DNA from: DLAJ01 sp964655525
GTDB taxonomy: Bacteria; Bacillota; Clostridia; Lachnospirales; Lachnospiraceae
Length of the DNA stretch: 64,000 nucleotides
Assembly (NCBI GenBank): GCA_964655525.1
Contig: CAZZNE010000020.1
Coordinates: forward strand, 1 to 64,000
Reading direction: 5' to 3'
Shown here: piece after piece, positions 34,787-43,774 of the stretch
Numbering within the stretch: position 1 is the stretch's first letter
Layout: each line of letters starts with the position of its first letter
Notes under the pieces: generated by a model
The model's input: the letters and a program-made list of their open reading frames with translations, nothing else
Databases searched by the model: none
Told to the model about the DNA's origin: nothing
Made by a program: the position numbers and the translations under genes

Positions 34787-35125
34787 TTATTTCTCCGCAT
34801 ATTTCTCAAGCTGAACCATATCCGCCATTGCTTCCAAGATCCGCTCCCTGCCCTGCTTATTTAATTTCAAGAAGCGCTTCATCACCTTGTCCTGCAGCAT
34901 CTTACGGCTGGAGTTGTTCGTGTCCTCATCCATCGGCGTAAAATCAATCGGATTAATGCGCAGTCTGTCGCACATGCAGATGACCGTATTGTACGCCATA
35001 CCGTCAATTCCACGGTCCAGCGCTGTCACCAGAGTCGAATATGGGATTCCCATTTCCATTGCAAACTGCCGCACACTTTTATATTGCGTCAATATTTCTT
35101 TTTTCATGCTCGCTGTTCTGTCCAT
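34787..35125 (-). CDS. Small XRE-like DNA-binding protein
   Basis: A 112-residue protein with an N-terminal helix-turn-helix (SVRQFAMEMGIPYSTLVTAL, about residues 17-36) followed by IDGMAYNTVICMCDRLRINP, typical of lambda-repressor-like XRE domains, and a helical tail (MKRFLKLNKQGRERILEAMA) seen in Firmicute phage-type repressors. The ATG at 35125 has GAGGTG seven bases upstream; the ATG two codons earlier is too close. It sits between the NeuB-cupin gene and the cupin gene, so may control this operon. Confidence 0.8.
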   Translation of the reverse strand: MDRTASMKKEILTQYKSVRQFAMEMGIPYSTLVTALDRGIDGMAYNTVICMCDRLRINPIDFTPMDEDTNNSSRKMLQDKVMKRFLKLNKQGRERILEAMADMVQLEKYAEK

Positions 35126-35153
35126 TGCCATTCACCTCACCTGCAGATCCCCA

Positions 35154-36656
35154 TTACCATTTCTTAAGGAACGTTTTTCTCTCCATCGGATCCATCCTTG
35201 CAATTTCAGGATCTTTATAATAGGAATCCGATTTCATATGCTGCGTCGATACCTCCTCGAAGATGGCGCCGGTATCCGAGGAAAACGAATGGAACTCCCC
35301 GCGCAGTACCGTCTGCATATCTCCCGGATGCAGCAGCTTCTCCTCCTGTCCCTCGATCTGCACCTTTAATTCTCCGTAAAGCACCTGAAACGTCTCCTCT
35401 TTCACACGGTGGGCATGCAGCGGATGAAACTGTCCCGGCAGCACGATAATATATTTCTTGCAATACTCTCGATTAATGATGTTGATGATGATCGCACCGT
35501 TCTGACGGAAATGCTTCATACCGAAATGATGGGAAATCTCTACCTCAAAATCATTTCCGAGCGCGATTCCCGCCTCGTAAAGCATACCTTTCGCATCATG
35601 AACCGCGCTCCTGACAACACCGACCCCTGTCATCATCGGCGTCTCGATCAGCTTTTCATTCTCCGCATAATCACGGCTCGCAACCATACCATCCTTAAAT
35701 TCGCCGCTCGTAAGCTGCTTATCCTCACACGGCATCGCATAAAATACATCCGCCTCCGTCATGACATCCCCCTCTTTGATCGGATGCTTGGCATAGACGC
35801 CGCGCATTAACGATCGCAGGGAATCCAGTTCCGGCTGGCTGACATATTTGTCATTTTTCTTTTTCATCGTGCACATCTTTTTCGCAAGCAGCGCCGCTTC
35901 GACCCACTTGTCCGCCTGCTCAGGATTCATGGAATAGGCATTCAGCTTGATCGTTTCCGTCGGCAGCCCGACATGACGCTCTAAGATTTTTGCGCCCTTC
36001 GCAACCGCAAGCATTGGCACTGTATTATTATCCGGATCCTCATGTCCCGAATAACCGATTGTAATATCACGGTATCTGCGGTTCATCCTGTCGATGAAGT
36101 CTAGCTGCAGATTCTCAACGGGCGCCGGATATTCTGCGATACAATGCATGAACGCAAAGTTACAGCCCTTATGAGAAAAGAAATTGTACAGCTTATCGAT
36201 ATCGGAAAGCGTCTTCCCACCCGTGGAAAGAATGATCGGCTTATGCGCATAAGCTGCCTTTGTCAGAAGCGGCCAATCCAGCGCTGAACAGCTTGCGATC
36301 TTAATAATATCCAGCCCCTGATCCGTACACCACTCCACGCCCTTCTCATCAAATGGCGTGCTCATGGTCAACATCCCCTCAGCCCTGACCGCTTCTACAA
36401 GCTGACAGAATTGCTCATACTTTAATCTTGTACTCATAAAGCGATCAATATGCGGTACGTCCTTCCTCTCCTTAAAATCAGGATGAATGAACGTATCCAT
36501 ATCGCGGTACTGAAGCTTTACGGCAGCCTTTACATTATGTTTCCGCGCAACCTTTCCCATCGCCCGGATAATATCAATACCGTGCTCCACGCTTCCCTGA
36601 TGGCTGTTTGCCATCTCAAAAATGAATAAATCCTGAAAAATGTCCTGTCTTGCCAT
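35154..36656 (-). CDS. NeuB-family nonulosonate synthase fused to SAF and cupin domains
   Basis: A 500-residue enzyme that condenses phosphoenolpyruvate with a hexosamine to make a nine-carbon sugar (sialic-, legionaminic- or pseudaminic-like). Residues 1-270: NeuB barrel (LFIFEMANSHQGSVEHGIDI; KIASCSALDWPLL; TIGYSGHEDPDNN; ILERHVGLPTETI). Residues about 285-355: SAF/antifreeze-like domain (SLRSLMRGVYAKHPIKEGDV). The last 150 residues add a cupin (FHPLHAHRVKEETFQVLYGE with LLHPGDMQTVLRGEFHSFSS), not part of ordinary NeuB. Start at 36656, with AGGGGG eight bases upstream; earlier in-frame codons lack conservation. It follows Maf copy 2 and precedes the XRE gene. Confidence 0.92.
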   Translation of the reverse strand: MARQDIFQDLFIFEMANSHQGSVEHGIDIIRAMGKVARKHNVKAAVKLQYRDMDTFIHPDFKERKDVPHIDRFMSTRLKYEQFCQLVEAVRAEGMLTMSTPFDEKGVEWCTDQGLDIIKIASCSALDWPLLTKAAYAHKPIILSTGGKTLSDIDKLYNFFSHKGCNFAFMHCIAEYPAPVENLQLDFIDRMNRRYRDITIGYSGHEDPDNNTVPMLAVAKGAKILERHVGLPTETIKLNAYSMNPEQADKWVEAALLAKKMCTMKKKNDKYVSQPELDSLRSLMRGVYAKHPIKEGDVMTEADVFYAMPCEDKQLTSGEFKDGMVASRDYAENEKLIETPMMTGVGVVRSAVHDAKGMLYEAGIALGNDFEVEISHHFGMKHFRQNGAIIINIINREYCKKYIIVLPGQFHPLHAHRVKEETFQVLYGELKVQIEGQEEKLLHPGDMQTVLRGEFHSFSSDTGAIFEEVSTQHMKSDSYYKDPEIARMDPMERKTFLKKW

Positions 36657-36732
36657 CTGTATGCCCCCTGCATTCATTTTATGAAATCCCACATATATAT
36701 TATCGACATCTTGTACAAAAAAGTGAGCTCTC

Positions 36733-38607
36733 CTACGCAATGATCTCTGAAAGTTTACCCATATACAGTTCAATCTCGGGCAGACACCGATCAATCGTCC
36801 GTATCGCGACCTCCAGATACTCTTTTCCGATCTTTGCCGTATGGATCAGTTCATCACGCGCCGATTCCTTTGCCTCATATACCTGTTGAAGCTGATCATG
36901 CGTGATTTCCTGCATCTCATTCTGGATATAGTACATCACAGGCGCCTTTTCCATCAGCGTGCTGACTTCACCCGTGCGCTCGAGCAGTCTCTTTAATTCG
37001 CCCTGCTTTAGCTTTCCGCTATAGGCAATCTCAATGATCTTATCATAATCCCGGACAGCATTTTTCGCGCGCCGTTTGATTTCCAGCAGTTCCTCCGGCG
37101 CTTTTTGCAGATAAGCGATCAAATCCCGCTTTGTCTCATCATCAAACAAATCCTGGATCGAATCAAAAATCGCGTCTATATCATATTGCTTCGTGCAGTA
37201 CCGCGCCACAGCTTCAGCAAGCGGCATATTCTCCGCTCCCTTGATCAGAGCGCCCCCCTCCGTCGCATTGATTGTATGAGAATCCGGATATTTCAGAATC
37301 TCCTCCTCAAACCACTTTTGATATAGTTGAAACTCATGAGAGGTTTTCACCTTGCCGCCATAATAGCCGTCCGTCTCGTCATGGATAAATTCATTGACAT
37401 CCATTTTCCACTCGCCGCGCACGGATTCCTGCGAGTGTGTCTTATTATCTGTATAAGCAAGATCCTGTCCCACTAAAATGATCGTCTTAAACCCCATCGC
37501 GGCAGCCAAGGCATAACCGTCATTCGCTACCGATCCTCCCGAAGCAAATACCGGAACAAGAATCCCTCTCTTTGTCAGAAACCGATTTACATGCGGATTC
37601 ATATCATTCATAAAAAACTTCGGTGCCCGGATCTTTAATAAGGTCTGATAATTATTTGACGCTTCCGTGAAGATGGGAATATCCGCAACTCCCGGGTATT
37701 CAAAATGCTTCTGGTTCTTCTGCGCATCCACCGATACAAACATGTCCGGTATGATATCATGTTTTAAGAGCACGCGCAGCGCAGAATCCGCCGCCATGAT
37801 AAACGCCTTTCCCTTTAATCCTCTAAGCTCGTCAATATTCTTATCCAAAGACGGTCCGGACGCCACCATAATAAACGGCATGTCCTTCGGCACCTTCGCA
37901 TAAAAATCCTCCAACGACTTTGTTTTTACAAAATCCGCCATATTCCGGATGCTATTGGTAAAATACTGCTTTCCGTATTTTGCTAAGACCTCCTGCGTCG
38001 CCTGCACAGAGTTATGAAACATCTGTACCGACCATCTCGTATCCTGCTGTTCCTTTTGAAACAGATTCCGATAATTCGGATACGGCTGATAATACAACTT
38101 ATTCAAATCGCGAAAATCCGCAAACCGGTAAACGAACTCCTCTATCCGATTCGGAATGTCCTCAACGATCCACTCCACCCGCTCATCCGCGAACAGATCC
38201 GTATAATCACACAGTTCCAATAATTCTTTAAAAAATAACAGGTACGGCTCGTATACTACCACACGCAGCGTATCATCACTATATTCTAACAGAATCCGCA
38301 AAAGAGAACCGTTTCCGATGCCAAAGAAAATATATTTCGGCATGTAGACCTGCTGATCGATCTGCATCTGCTCCCCCCATACCCAGGGCGCCAGATCCGA
38401 CCGATACATGCTGTCTAATTGATATGCCGGTCCGTTTTCTTTCGCAGCGACCAGCACGCTCCGCTCTCCGGCACCAAAAAGCTCCGCATGAACATCACAG
38501 GCGCGAAACCGACCGGGATCTGTTTGGGCAAGCACGACTGCTTCCCGGATCTCCTCAGAACGTTTCCCGAGCGCTTCTAAATTCTTTTCATACATTTCAT
38601 TCCTCAT
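36733..38607 (-). CDS. Maf-like glycosyltransferase (DUF115), second copy
   Basis: A 624-residue DUF115/Maf protein. Core: MPFIMVASGPSLDKNIDELR, KHDIIPDMFVSVDAQKNQKH, FASGGSVANDGYALAAAMGF and TIILVGQDLAYTDNKTHSQE. A C-terminal helical part (LIAYLQKAPEELLEIKRRAK) follows. In Campylobacter and Clostridium, Maf proteins add nonulosonates to flagellin serines and threonines. Here it is directly coupled (ATGA overlap) to a 134-residue gene just downstream of flagellin, and is followed by the NeuB-cupin gene. Its ribosome-binding site is AGGAG eight bases before the ATG. Confidence 0.87.
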   Translation of the reverse strand: MRNEMYEKNLEALGKRSEEIREAVVLAQTDPGRFRACDVHAELFGAGERSVLVAAKENGPAYQLDSMYRSDLAPWVWGEQMQIDQQVYMPKYIFFGIGNGSLLRILLEYSDDTLRVVVYEPYLLFFKELLELCDYTDLFADERVEWIVEDIPNRIEEFVYRFADFRDLNKLYYQPYPNYRNLFQKEQQDTRWSVQMFHNSVQATQEVLAKYGKQYFTNSIRNMADFVKTKSLEDFYAKVPKDMPFIMVASGPSLDKNIDELRGLKGKAFIMAADSALRVLLKHDIIPDMFVSVDAQKNQKHFEYPGVADIPIFTEASNNYQTLLKIRAPKFFMNDMNPHVNRFLTKRGILVPVFASGGSVANDGYALAAAMGFKTIILVGQDLAYTDNKTHSQESVRGEWKMDVNEFIHDETDGYYGGKVKTSHEFQLYQKWFEEEILKYPDSHTINATEGGALIKGAENMPLAEAVARYCTKQYDIDAIFDSIQDLFDDETKRDLIAYLQKAPEELLEIKRRAKNAVRDYDKIIEIAYSGKLKQGELKRLLERTGEVSTLMEKAPVMYYIQNEMQEITHDQLQQVYEAKESARDELIHTAKIGKEYLEVAIRTIDRCLPEIELYMGKLSEIIA

Positions 38608-39008
38608 AATCCATGCTCCTGTAAGATCGTAATATGCTCTGTCAGATTCGGAAGTAATACCGCATAGATCATATCAATCTTTGCAAAGGTATCCCGCCCC
38701 TCCAGCGTTTCCAAGATTTGTGCAAGCAGTCCCGTCCACTGCGGCAGTTCTTCCTGCCTATTCGCAAATGCCGGTAAGGTATAATCGTGAATGATCATCG
38801 GAAAGATCAGGTTCATCACCTGCGCGATACGCGGCATGACGATTGCCATTTTCGTTTCGTCCTCCGTAATGAACGGCTTGGCATACTCCTCCAACAGCAG
38901 CACCGCACTGCTAAGCTGCCCTGATATACTTATTTCGTGCTCTGCCGCACCCGTTCCCTGCTCTGCTGCTGGAACTTCCCCCGCTGATCTACGCTCCTGC
39001 TGTTCCAT
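38604..39008 (-). CDS. Unrecognised small helical protein between flagellin and Maf
   Basis: A 134-residue protein not recognised by family. The first 30 residues are charged and disordered (QQERRSAGEVPAAEQGTGAA); the rest is helical and hydrophobic (SSAVLLLEEYAKPFITEDET; ALPQWTGLLAQILETLEGRD style). No membrane helix or metal motif is seen. It opens the operon with Maf copy 2, whose start overlaps its stop, and has its own sigma-A promoter (39041-39069). Position next to flagellin suggests a helper of Maf or of flagellin export, such as a chaperone; this is inference only. Confidence 0.75.
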   Translation of the reverse strand: MEQQERRSAGEVPAAEQGTGAAEHEISISGQLSSAVLLLEEYAKPFITEDETKMAIVMPRIAQVMNLIFPMIIHDYTLPAFANRQEELPQWTGLLAQILETLEGRDTFAKIDMIYAVLLPNLTEHITILQEHGL

Positions 39009-39040
39009 AAAAATCCCCCGTTTCCTGTTCTTTTATATTC

Positions 39041-39069
39041 ATTATACCGTTGATCGCAGTAATTGCCAA
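39041..39069 (-). promoter_or_regulatory. Promoter of the Maf-NeuB operon
   Basis: TTGGCA (39064-39069), 17 bases, TATAAT (39041-39046) on the minus strand, about 33 bases before the first gene. Confidence 0.85.
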
Positions 39070-39079
39070 TGAGGAATTT

Positions 39080-39119
39080 CATAAAAAAAGAAGACCGGAA
39101 AACCGGTCTCCTTTTTTTA
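39080..39119 (-). terminator. Flagellin terminator
   Basis: GAAGACCGG-AAAA-CCGGTCTC (strand-symmetric) with A and T runs on either side, 13 bases after the flagellin stop. Confidence 0.9.
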
Positions 39120-39131
39120 TGATAGTTTTGA

Positions 39132-39995
39132 TTAGCCGAGTAAGGACAATACACCCTGATTGCTCTGGTTCGCCTGTGCCAACATCGACTGTCCTGCCTG
39201 AGCAAGGATGTTGTTGTTCGCGTAACGAACCATCGTCTCTGCCATGTCGGTATCGCGGATAGCGGACTCTGCTGCTGTCGTGTTCTCTACGATATTGTCC
39301 AAGTTCGCAATGGTGTGCTCCAAACGATTCTGAACTGCACCAAGGGAAGATCTCTGAGAAGAAACCTTTGCAATCGCCTGTGTGATCAGAGTGATTGCAG
39401 CCTTTGCGCCTGCCTGAGTCGTTAAGCTGCTCGCTGTGCTCTTCAGAGAAACATTCTTCAGACCTGCGATACCAAGACCTGTTGCACTCATCGTGGAAAT
39501 CTTGATTGCAATCGTCTGCTCTGCCTTGTTTGCAGTACCAACCTGAAGTGTTACATTGTTGCCCTTGGAAGGAGCAAACGTACCATCCAACAGGCTCAAG
39601 GTGTTGAACTGTGTGGACTGAGCTACACGATCAATCTCAGATACGAGTGCGTTGATCTCCTTCTGGATCGCAACACGGTCAGCCGTGGTGTTCGTTCCGT
39701 TTGCGGACTTAACTGCCAGCTCGTTCATACGCTGTAACATATCATGTACTTCTGCTAACGCACCTTCTGCTGTCTGTACGCAGGAGATACCGTCCTGAGC
39801 ATTTGCAGATGCCTGTGTAAGACCACGAATCTGGCTTCTCATCTTCTCGCTGATCGTTAAGCCTGCTGCATCATCTGCTGCACGGTTGATCTTATAACCG
39901 GAAGATAACTGCTCTGTCAGTTTGCTCTGAGAGCTTGTCGTTACGCCCAACATTCTGTTGGAGTTCATTGCTGTTAAATTGTGCTGTACTACCAT
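39132..39995 (-). CDS. Flagellin
   Basis: A 287-residue filament protein. It has the conserved N-terminal D0/D1 helices (VVQHNLTAMNSNRMLGVTTS; LSSGYKINRAADDAAGLTIS) and C-terminal helices (AESAIRDTDMAETMVRYANN; LAQAGQSMLAQANQSNQGVL), joined by a short central region, so the variable D2/D3 part is nearly absent. Several serines and threonines in the centre (TASSLTTQAGAKAAITLITQ) could be glycan sites, but none is proved. AAGGAGGA lies seven bases before the ATG. Transcription is from a sigma-D promoter; the 5' leader carries two hairpins with GGA loops, fitting CsrA repression, with FliW as its antagonist. Confidence 0.97.
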   Translation of the reverse strand: MVVQHNLTAMNSNRMLGVTTSSQSKLTEQLSSGYKINRAADDAAGLTISEKMRSQIRGLTQASANAQDGISCVQTAEGALAEVHDMLQRMNELAVKSANGTNTTADRVAIQKEINALVSEIDRVAQSTQFNTLSLLDGTFAPSKGNNVTLQVGTANKAEQTIAIKISTMSATGLGIAGLKNVSLKSTASSLTTQAGAKAAITLITQAIAKVSSQRSSLGAVQNRLEHTIANLDNIVENTTAAESAIRDTDMAETMVRYANNNILAQAGQSMLAQANQSNQGVLSLLG

Positions 39996-40019
39996 AATCT
40001 TTTCCTCCTTGAATTTACG

Positions 40020-40113
40020 GTGGCTTCCCTGCCACTCGTTTGATTTGGTTGTAGTAACGAAACGCCAACCGTACGTATTTTTGTTTCGTTACCGGTTAAG
40101 TAATTCCTTTACT
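40020..40113 (-). promoter_or_regulatory. Flagellin leader with CsrA-type hairpins
   Basis: On the minus strand, AGTAA-AGGAA-TTACT (40099-40113) and GTGGC-AGGGAA-GCCAC (40020-40035) each present an A-N-GGA sequence in a loop; a third A-N-GGA is the ribosome-binding site. Between them GTAACGAAAC pairs with GTTTCGTTAC (40054-40063 with 40083-40092). This is the arrangement expected of a CsrA-controlled leader. Confidence 0.75.
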
Positions 40114-40121
40114 CACTATAT

Positions 40122-40148
40122 ATATCGGTACGCGTTTTCAAAACTTTA
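40122..40148 (-). promoter_or_regulatory. Sigma-D promoter of flagellin
   Basis: TAAA (40145-40148), 15 bases, ACCGATAT (40122-40129), one base off the motility consensus, about 125 bases before the flagellin start. Confidence 0.9.
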
Positions 40149-40254
40149 TACCGCTATATAACTTTTTTACAACTTTTTGAAATTTTTTTACAACATCGTC
40201 TCTTTTGCATCGCTGCAAGCCGTCTGCCCTCGCCAGAACAGCCCGTCTGCCGGG

Positions 40255-40734
40255 TCACTGCTTAAAATTGATCATCTGCGGATCCACATACTGCGTATTC
40301 GTCATACTCTTATAGTAGCTGCTTGCCACATTGACGCTTTTGCGCGAATTATGCAGATCTTTGCGGGCATTTGCAAAATACCGCTCAATCCCCTGCTTGT
40401 TTCGATTCTCTGTTGCCTGCACCTTCACGGAACGATCCGTCAGTTCCGTGATCAAGGACTGAATTTCCCTAATCTGCTCCTTGTAGCGCTCAGGATACTT
40501 TGTCACTTCGGGACGTACATGCTGATAGATTGTCTCAAATCCTGTATCCAGCTTATCCAGCAGCGCAATCTGCTCCGCTTTTTGATCGACAAGCGCATCA
40601 AACTCATCCAGGCTGTCTTCCATACGGATGACCGCTGCCTGCTTTTCATTCAAAGCAAGCAGCGTATCCAATATTTCGTTTTTCTTTTTCAGGCTCTCAA
40701 TGAGAATCTGTATATACCGTTCCGTCTCAGCCAT
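40255..40734 (-). CDS. FlgN/FliT-like flagellar protein
   Basis: A 159-residue, almost all-helical protein (MAETERYIQILIESLKKKNE; ALNEKQAAVIRMEDSLDEFD; LDTGFETIYQHVRPEVTKYP). The composition and length fit export chaperones of the FlgN/FliT type, and the place after fliS matches fliT in Bacillus subtilis. The GTG six codons earlier was not chosen because ACGGGGA is placed for the ATG at 40734. FliT would bind FliD; this partner is assumed from order only. Confidence 0.7.
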   Translation of the reverse strand: MAETERYIQILIESLKKKNEILDTLLALNEKQAAVIRMEDSLDEFDALVDQKAEQIALLDKLDTGFETIYQHVRPEVTKYPERYKEQIREIQSLITELTDRSVKVQATENRNKQGIERYFANARKDLHNSRKSVNVASSYYKSMTNTQYVDPQMINFKQ

Positions 40735-40826
40735 AATATCCCCGTCTTTCACCCGTCATTGCCGATGCGTTCCGCACCCCATCTGTCCAGCATCGTTCCG
40801 TTTCCGCATCCTGCTAAGCTTTGAAG

Positions 40827-41237
40827 CTATGCGCGAAGCTGCGCCTGCGGATCATTCGCTTCACCCGACCTGCACATGCGCAGAACCTCTTTCCATGTAT
40901 CGCGCATGCTGCGAAGATGTGTGTTTACTTCTTCCAGAATCTCCTTATCCTTGCGCAGATTCGCCTCATGAAGTCTTCTGATCAGATAATTATATACATT
41001 TTCAAAGTCCTTCGCAACCGGATATTTATGGTTTAGGGTGAGACGCAGTTCCCGAACGATCGCCTCCGCCTTCATAATATTATCGTGCGCCTTCTGAATA
41101 TTCTGTTCTTCAATCCCGATAATCCCGATATTGCAAAATTTGATCGCCCCTTCATAGAGCATCAGTGTCAGTTCGCCCGGAGACGCTGTTGCAATCCGAT
41201 TGCTCGTATATTGCGCATATGGGTTATTTAACATCAT
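40827..41237 (-). CDS. fliS: Flagellin chaperone FliS
   Basis: A 136-residue export chaperone that binds the C-terminus of flagellin and stops early polymerisation. It has the typical start NNPYAQYTSNRIATASPGEL, then TLMLYEGAIKFCNIG and the helix ALNHKYPVAK-like VRELRLTLNHKYPVAKDFEN. GGGGAGGAATAAC precedes the ATG. It follows fliD by 23 bases. Confidence 0.95.
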   Translation of the reverse strand: MMLNNPYAQYTSNRIATASPGELTLMLYEGAIKFCNIGIIGIEEQNIQKAHDNIMKAEAIVRELRLTLNHKYPVAKDFENVYNYLIRRLHEANLRKDKEILEEVNTHLRSMRDTWKEVLRMCRSGEANDPQAQLRA

Positions 41238-41260
41238 GTTATTCCTCCCCGTATGATCTC

Positions 41261-43735
41261 TTAACCAAACATGCTGGAGATGTAGCTGGACGTTGAGTTG
41301 ATCTTCGCCATCGCCGTTTCCATGGTGGAGAACATCTTGTAATACTTATCCTCCAGTTTTGCCACCTTATCTTCCTGCTTTTTGATCTTCGACTTATAAT
41401 CATCATACTGACTGGTCAGCACCTTGTCAGAATAGAAGTTGCCGTAGCTGCGGACACCTTTTAAGGTAGACGATGCGTCCCGCATTTTATCATACAGGCT
41501 GTTCGCAAACTGATTAAAGAACTTGCTCACCGTTTCAGGATCCGATGAAATCATCTTTCTCAGCAGATCCTTATTGCCGGAAGATACTTCATCCTCGGAA
41601 TCACCGTCGATATGGAGCATGCTCCGCTCGTTATCTCCTGCCGAGAAATAATCCTGTGTGAAGATTCCGAAATCTGCAAGCGAGAACTTCTTCCCGCCGA
41701 TCGTAAAGCTCGACGTCACCGATTCCTTCAACATACTTCTCACGGAACCAAGCTCGGAATCATGACGAAGCAGGGCGCTCTTGATCTTTTCTTCCCACTT
41801 TTCAATCTCGTCATCGGACATCGCCGATTTTTCCTCAGAAGTCAGCGGCTCATAATCTTTCGCCGACGCCGCGTTATAAAGCGTATCGATCTCTTTGATG
41901 AGTTCGTTATACTGCTTGATGACCTTCTTGATCATGTCATAGATGCCGTTCACATCATTCTGCGTCGTGATCTGTGCCTGCTCGTAAACCGGCTTGCCTT
42001 CGGCATCCGTTCCTATGACATTGCTTAATCCTGTTGCTGTGATCGTCAATCCATTGATCGAGAACGTATTGCTGCTCGACCTAAACTCTGCGCCGTTCAA
42101 TTCAATGACGGCATCCTGCCCTGTCACGCGTACTGCCGTGGAGGATGCGCCTTGTAAATACAGATCGGCATTATTCACCGCCTCATACGCCGCCTCTGAC
42201 TCGGTCGTAAGCGCATTGACTGCTCTGTTGCGAAGCCCCGCCGACGCATCATAGGATGTATCAAGACTGACACCATTCTCGGTCTGATAATCCGCTGCCA
42301 TCTTGGTAATATCCTCGTTTGCAGCCATCTTGGAAAGCAGTGCGTACATATCCTCAAGCTCAGCTGTGTCGGCGCCGTTTGCGGTTGCCTCAGTAATCTG
42401 AGCACTGATATTTGCCATTTTCTCGCTGTAGCTGTCACCCGCTATATTCTGAAGTGCATCTGCATTTGCTTCCGCATAATAATCATTCAGGATCTGCGCA
42501 TTCTTCGCAGCAGCCGCAATCGCATCTTCCTGCGTCTTGATCACATTCTGAAGGCTGTCATAGCTCTTAAACGCGTTCTCCGCACCCGTGATCTCGCTCT
42601 GAACATCGGCCAGACGCGTTGCCTCAGCATCCAGATCGTCTTTGGTAAATGTCTCGCTTCCATAGGTTTCCGTCAGCTTGTCAAGGCGTTCCTGCTGCGC
42701 TTCGGAAAGCTCCTCGCCAGCATTTTTCTTATCGCTGAGATTCAGATATTCCGTCTTCTCCACCCATGCCGCACGGTCTTCCTCAAGCTGCTTCTTCGCA
42801 TCATTCAGGCCGTCCTTGTCAGCATATTTCGCAATCGCATCCTCATAAGACTGCTTTGTCGGGTTCTCATCCCAATCCGCCTTCAGCGAAGCAATCGTAT
42901 CAATGTATCCCTGCATGGCATCCGCATCCGCCAAAGACTTCTGCATCGCAGCCGCATAGGAATCCGCGCGTGCTGTAATATAGGATGCCGCTGCCGTCTC
43001 GTCAAGCTTTCCGTTTGCCGCATCATAGAGCGCCGCATACTCAGAATTTGCTTTCGCGTTCTTATCAAGCTCCTCTTTTGTGAGCAGACCCAGACCGGAA
43101 AGCGCCTTTAAGCCGTTTGTGTCGTTCGCGCTTAACTGGAAGTCCCCGCCTTCTCCGCTAGTACCCACACTGATAAAAAATCTCTGGTTATTCTGGTCAA
43201 AGCTTGCCGTGACACCGGCACTGTTTAACTTTGATACCACGTCGTCAATGGTCGAAGAACCTGTCAGATCAATATTCGTCGTCTTGCCTTTTACCGTGAC
43301 GCTGATACTTGCCTTGTCATCCTTGCCAAGCGCCGTTGCAGAGCCCTTTGTCAAATCACTTAAGGTGGTTTTGCCTTTTACGCTCTTATCCTTGCTCAAC
43401 TGCCCGCCTGTCAGATAGCCGGATTTTGCAAGCTGCTTAACGGCCAACGTCTGAGAACCGTTTACCGCATTATCTGCCGTCACAATCGTCGCAAGGCTGC
43501 TGTTGGAAATCGACGTTGTCTTCTTTGTGAATGCGTCAGAAAAACGAAGGTTACTGATCGTAGCCTGAAAGCTCTTGATCTTCTTATTTAAGTCTTTCCA
43601 TGCGTCCTGCTTCCATTCCAGCTTCGTCTGTGCTTTCTCCAAGGACTCCTTCTTGGTGCTCGCAGCGTTAACAAGCTCTCTGACGATCGCATCCGTATCC
43701 AGACCGGAATTCATACCTGTAATCTTTATCGACAT
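41261..43735 (-). CDS. fliD: Flagellar cap protein FliD with large insert
   Basis: FliD forms the cap that folds flagellin onto the filament tip. The ends are canonical: IKITGMNSGLDTDAIVRELV at the start, with ADNAVNGSQTLAVKQLAKSG, and TLYNAASAKDYEPLTSEEKS ... KIKKQEDKVAKLEDKYYKMF at the C-terminus. At 824 residues it is much longer than the common 450-500. The extra part, roughly residues 215-540, is rich in A, D, E and K and predicted helical (AAAMQKSLADADAMQGYIDT), making a large surface domain at the filament tip. It is followed by fliS and preceded by flaG. Confidence 0.95.
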   Translation of the reverse strand: MSIKITGMNSGLDTDAIVRELVNAASTKKESLEKAQTKLEWKQDAWKDLNKKIKSFQATISNLRFSDAFTKKTTSISNSSLATIVTADNAVNGSQTLAVKQLAKSGYLTGGQLSKDKSVKGKTTLSDLTKGSATALGKDDKASISVTVKGKTTNIDLTGSSTIDDVVSKLNSAGVTASFDQNNQRFFISVGTSGEGGDFQLSANDTNGLKALSGLGLLTKEELDKNAKANSEYAALYDAANGKLDETAAASYITARADSYAAAMQKSLADADAMQGYIDTIASLKADWDENPTKQSYEDAIAKYADKDGLNDAKKQLEEDRAAWVEKTEYLNLSDKKNAGEELSEAQQERLDKLTETYGSETFTKDDLDAEATRLADVQSEITGAENAFKSYDSLQNVIKTQEDAIAAAAKNAQILNDYYAEANADALQNIAGDSYSEKMANISAQITEATANGADTAELEDMYALLSKMAANEDITKMAADYQTENGVSLDTSYDASAGLRNRAVNALTTESEAAYEAVNNADLYLQGASSTAVRVTGQDAVIELNGAEFRSSSNTFSINGLTITATGLSNVIGTDAEGKPVYEQAQITTQNDVNGIYDMIKKVIKQYNELIKEIDTLYNAASAKDYEPLTSEEKSAMSDDEIEKWEEKIKSALLRHDSELGSVRSMLKESVTSSFTIGGKKFSLADFGIFTQDYFSAGDNERSMLHIDGDSEDEVSSGNKDLLRKMISSDPETVSKFFNQFANSLYDKMRDASSTLKGVRSYGNFYSDKVLTSQYDDYKSKIKKQEDKVAKLEDKYYKMFSTMETAMAKINSTSSYISSMFG

Positions 43736-43774
43736 ATTAACACCTATCCCTTTCCGAAAATAGTTAATGTACCG

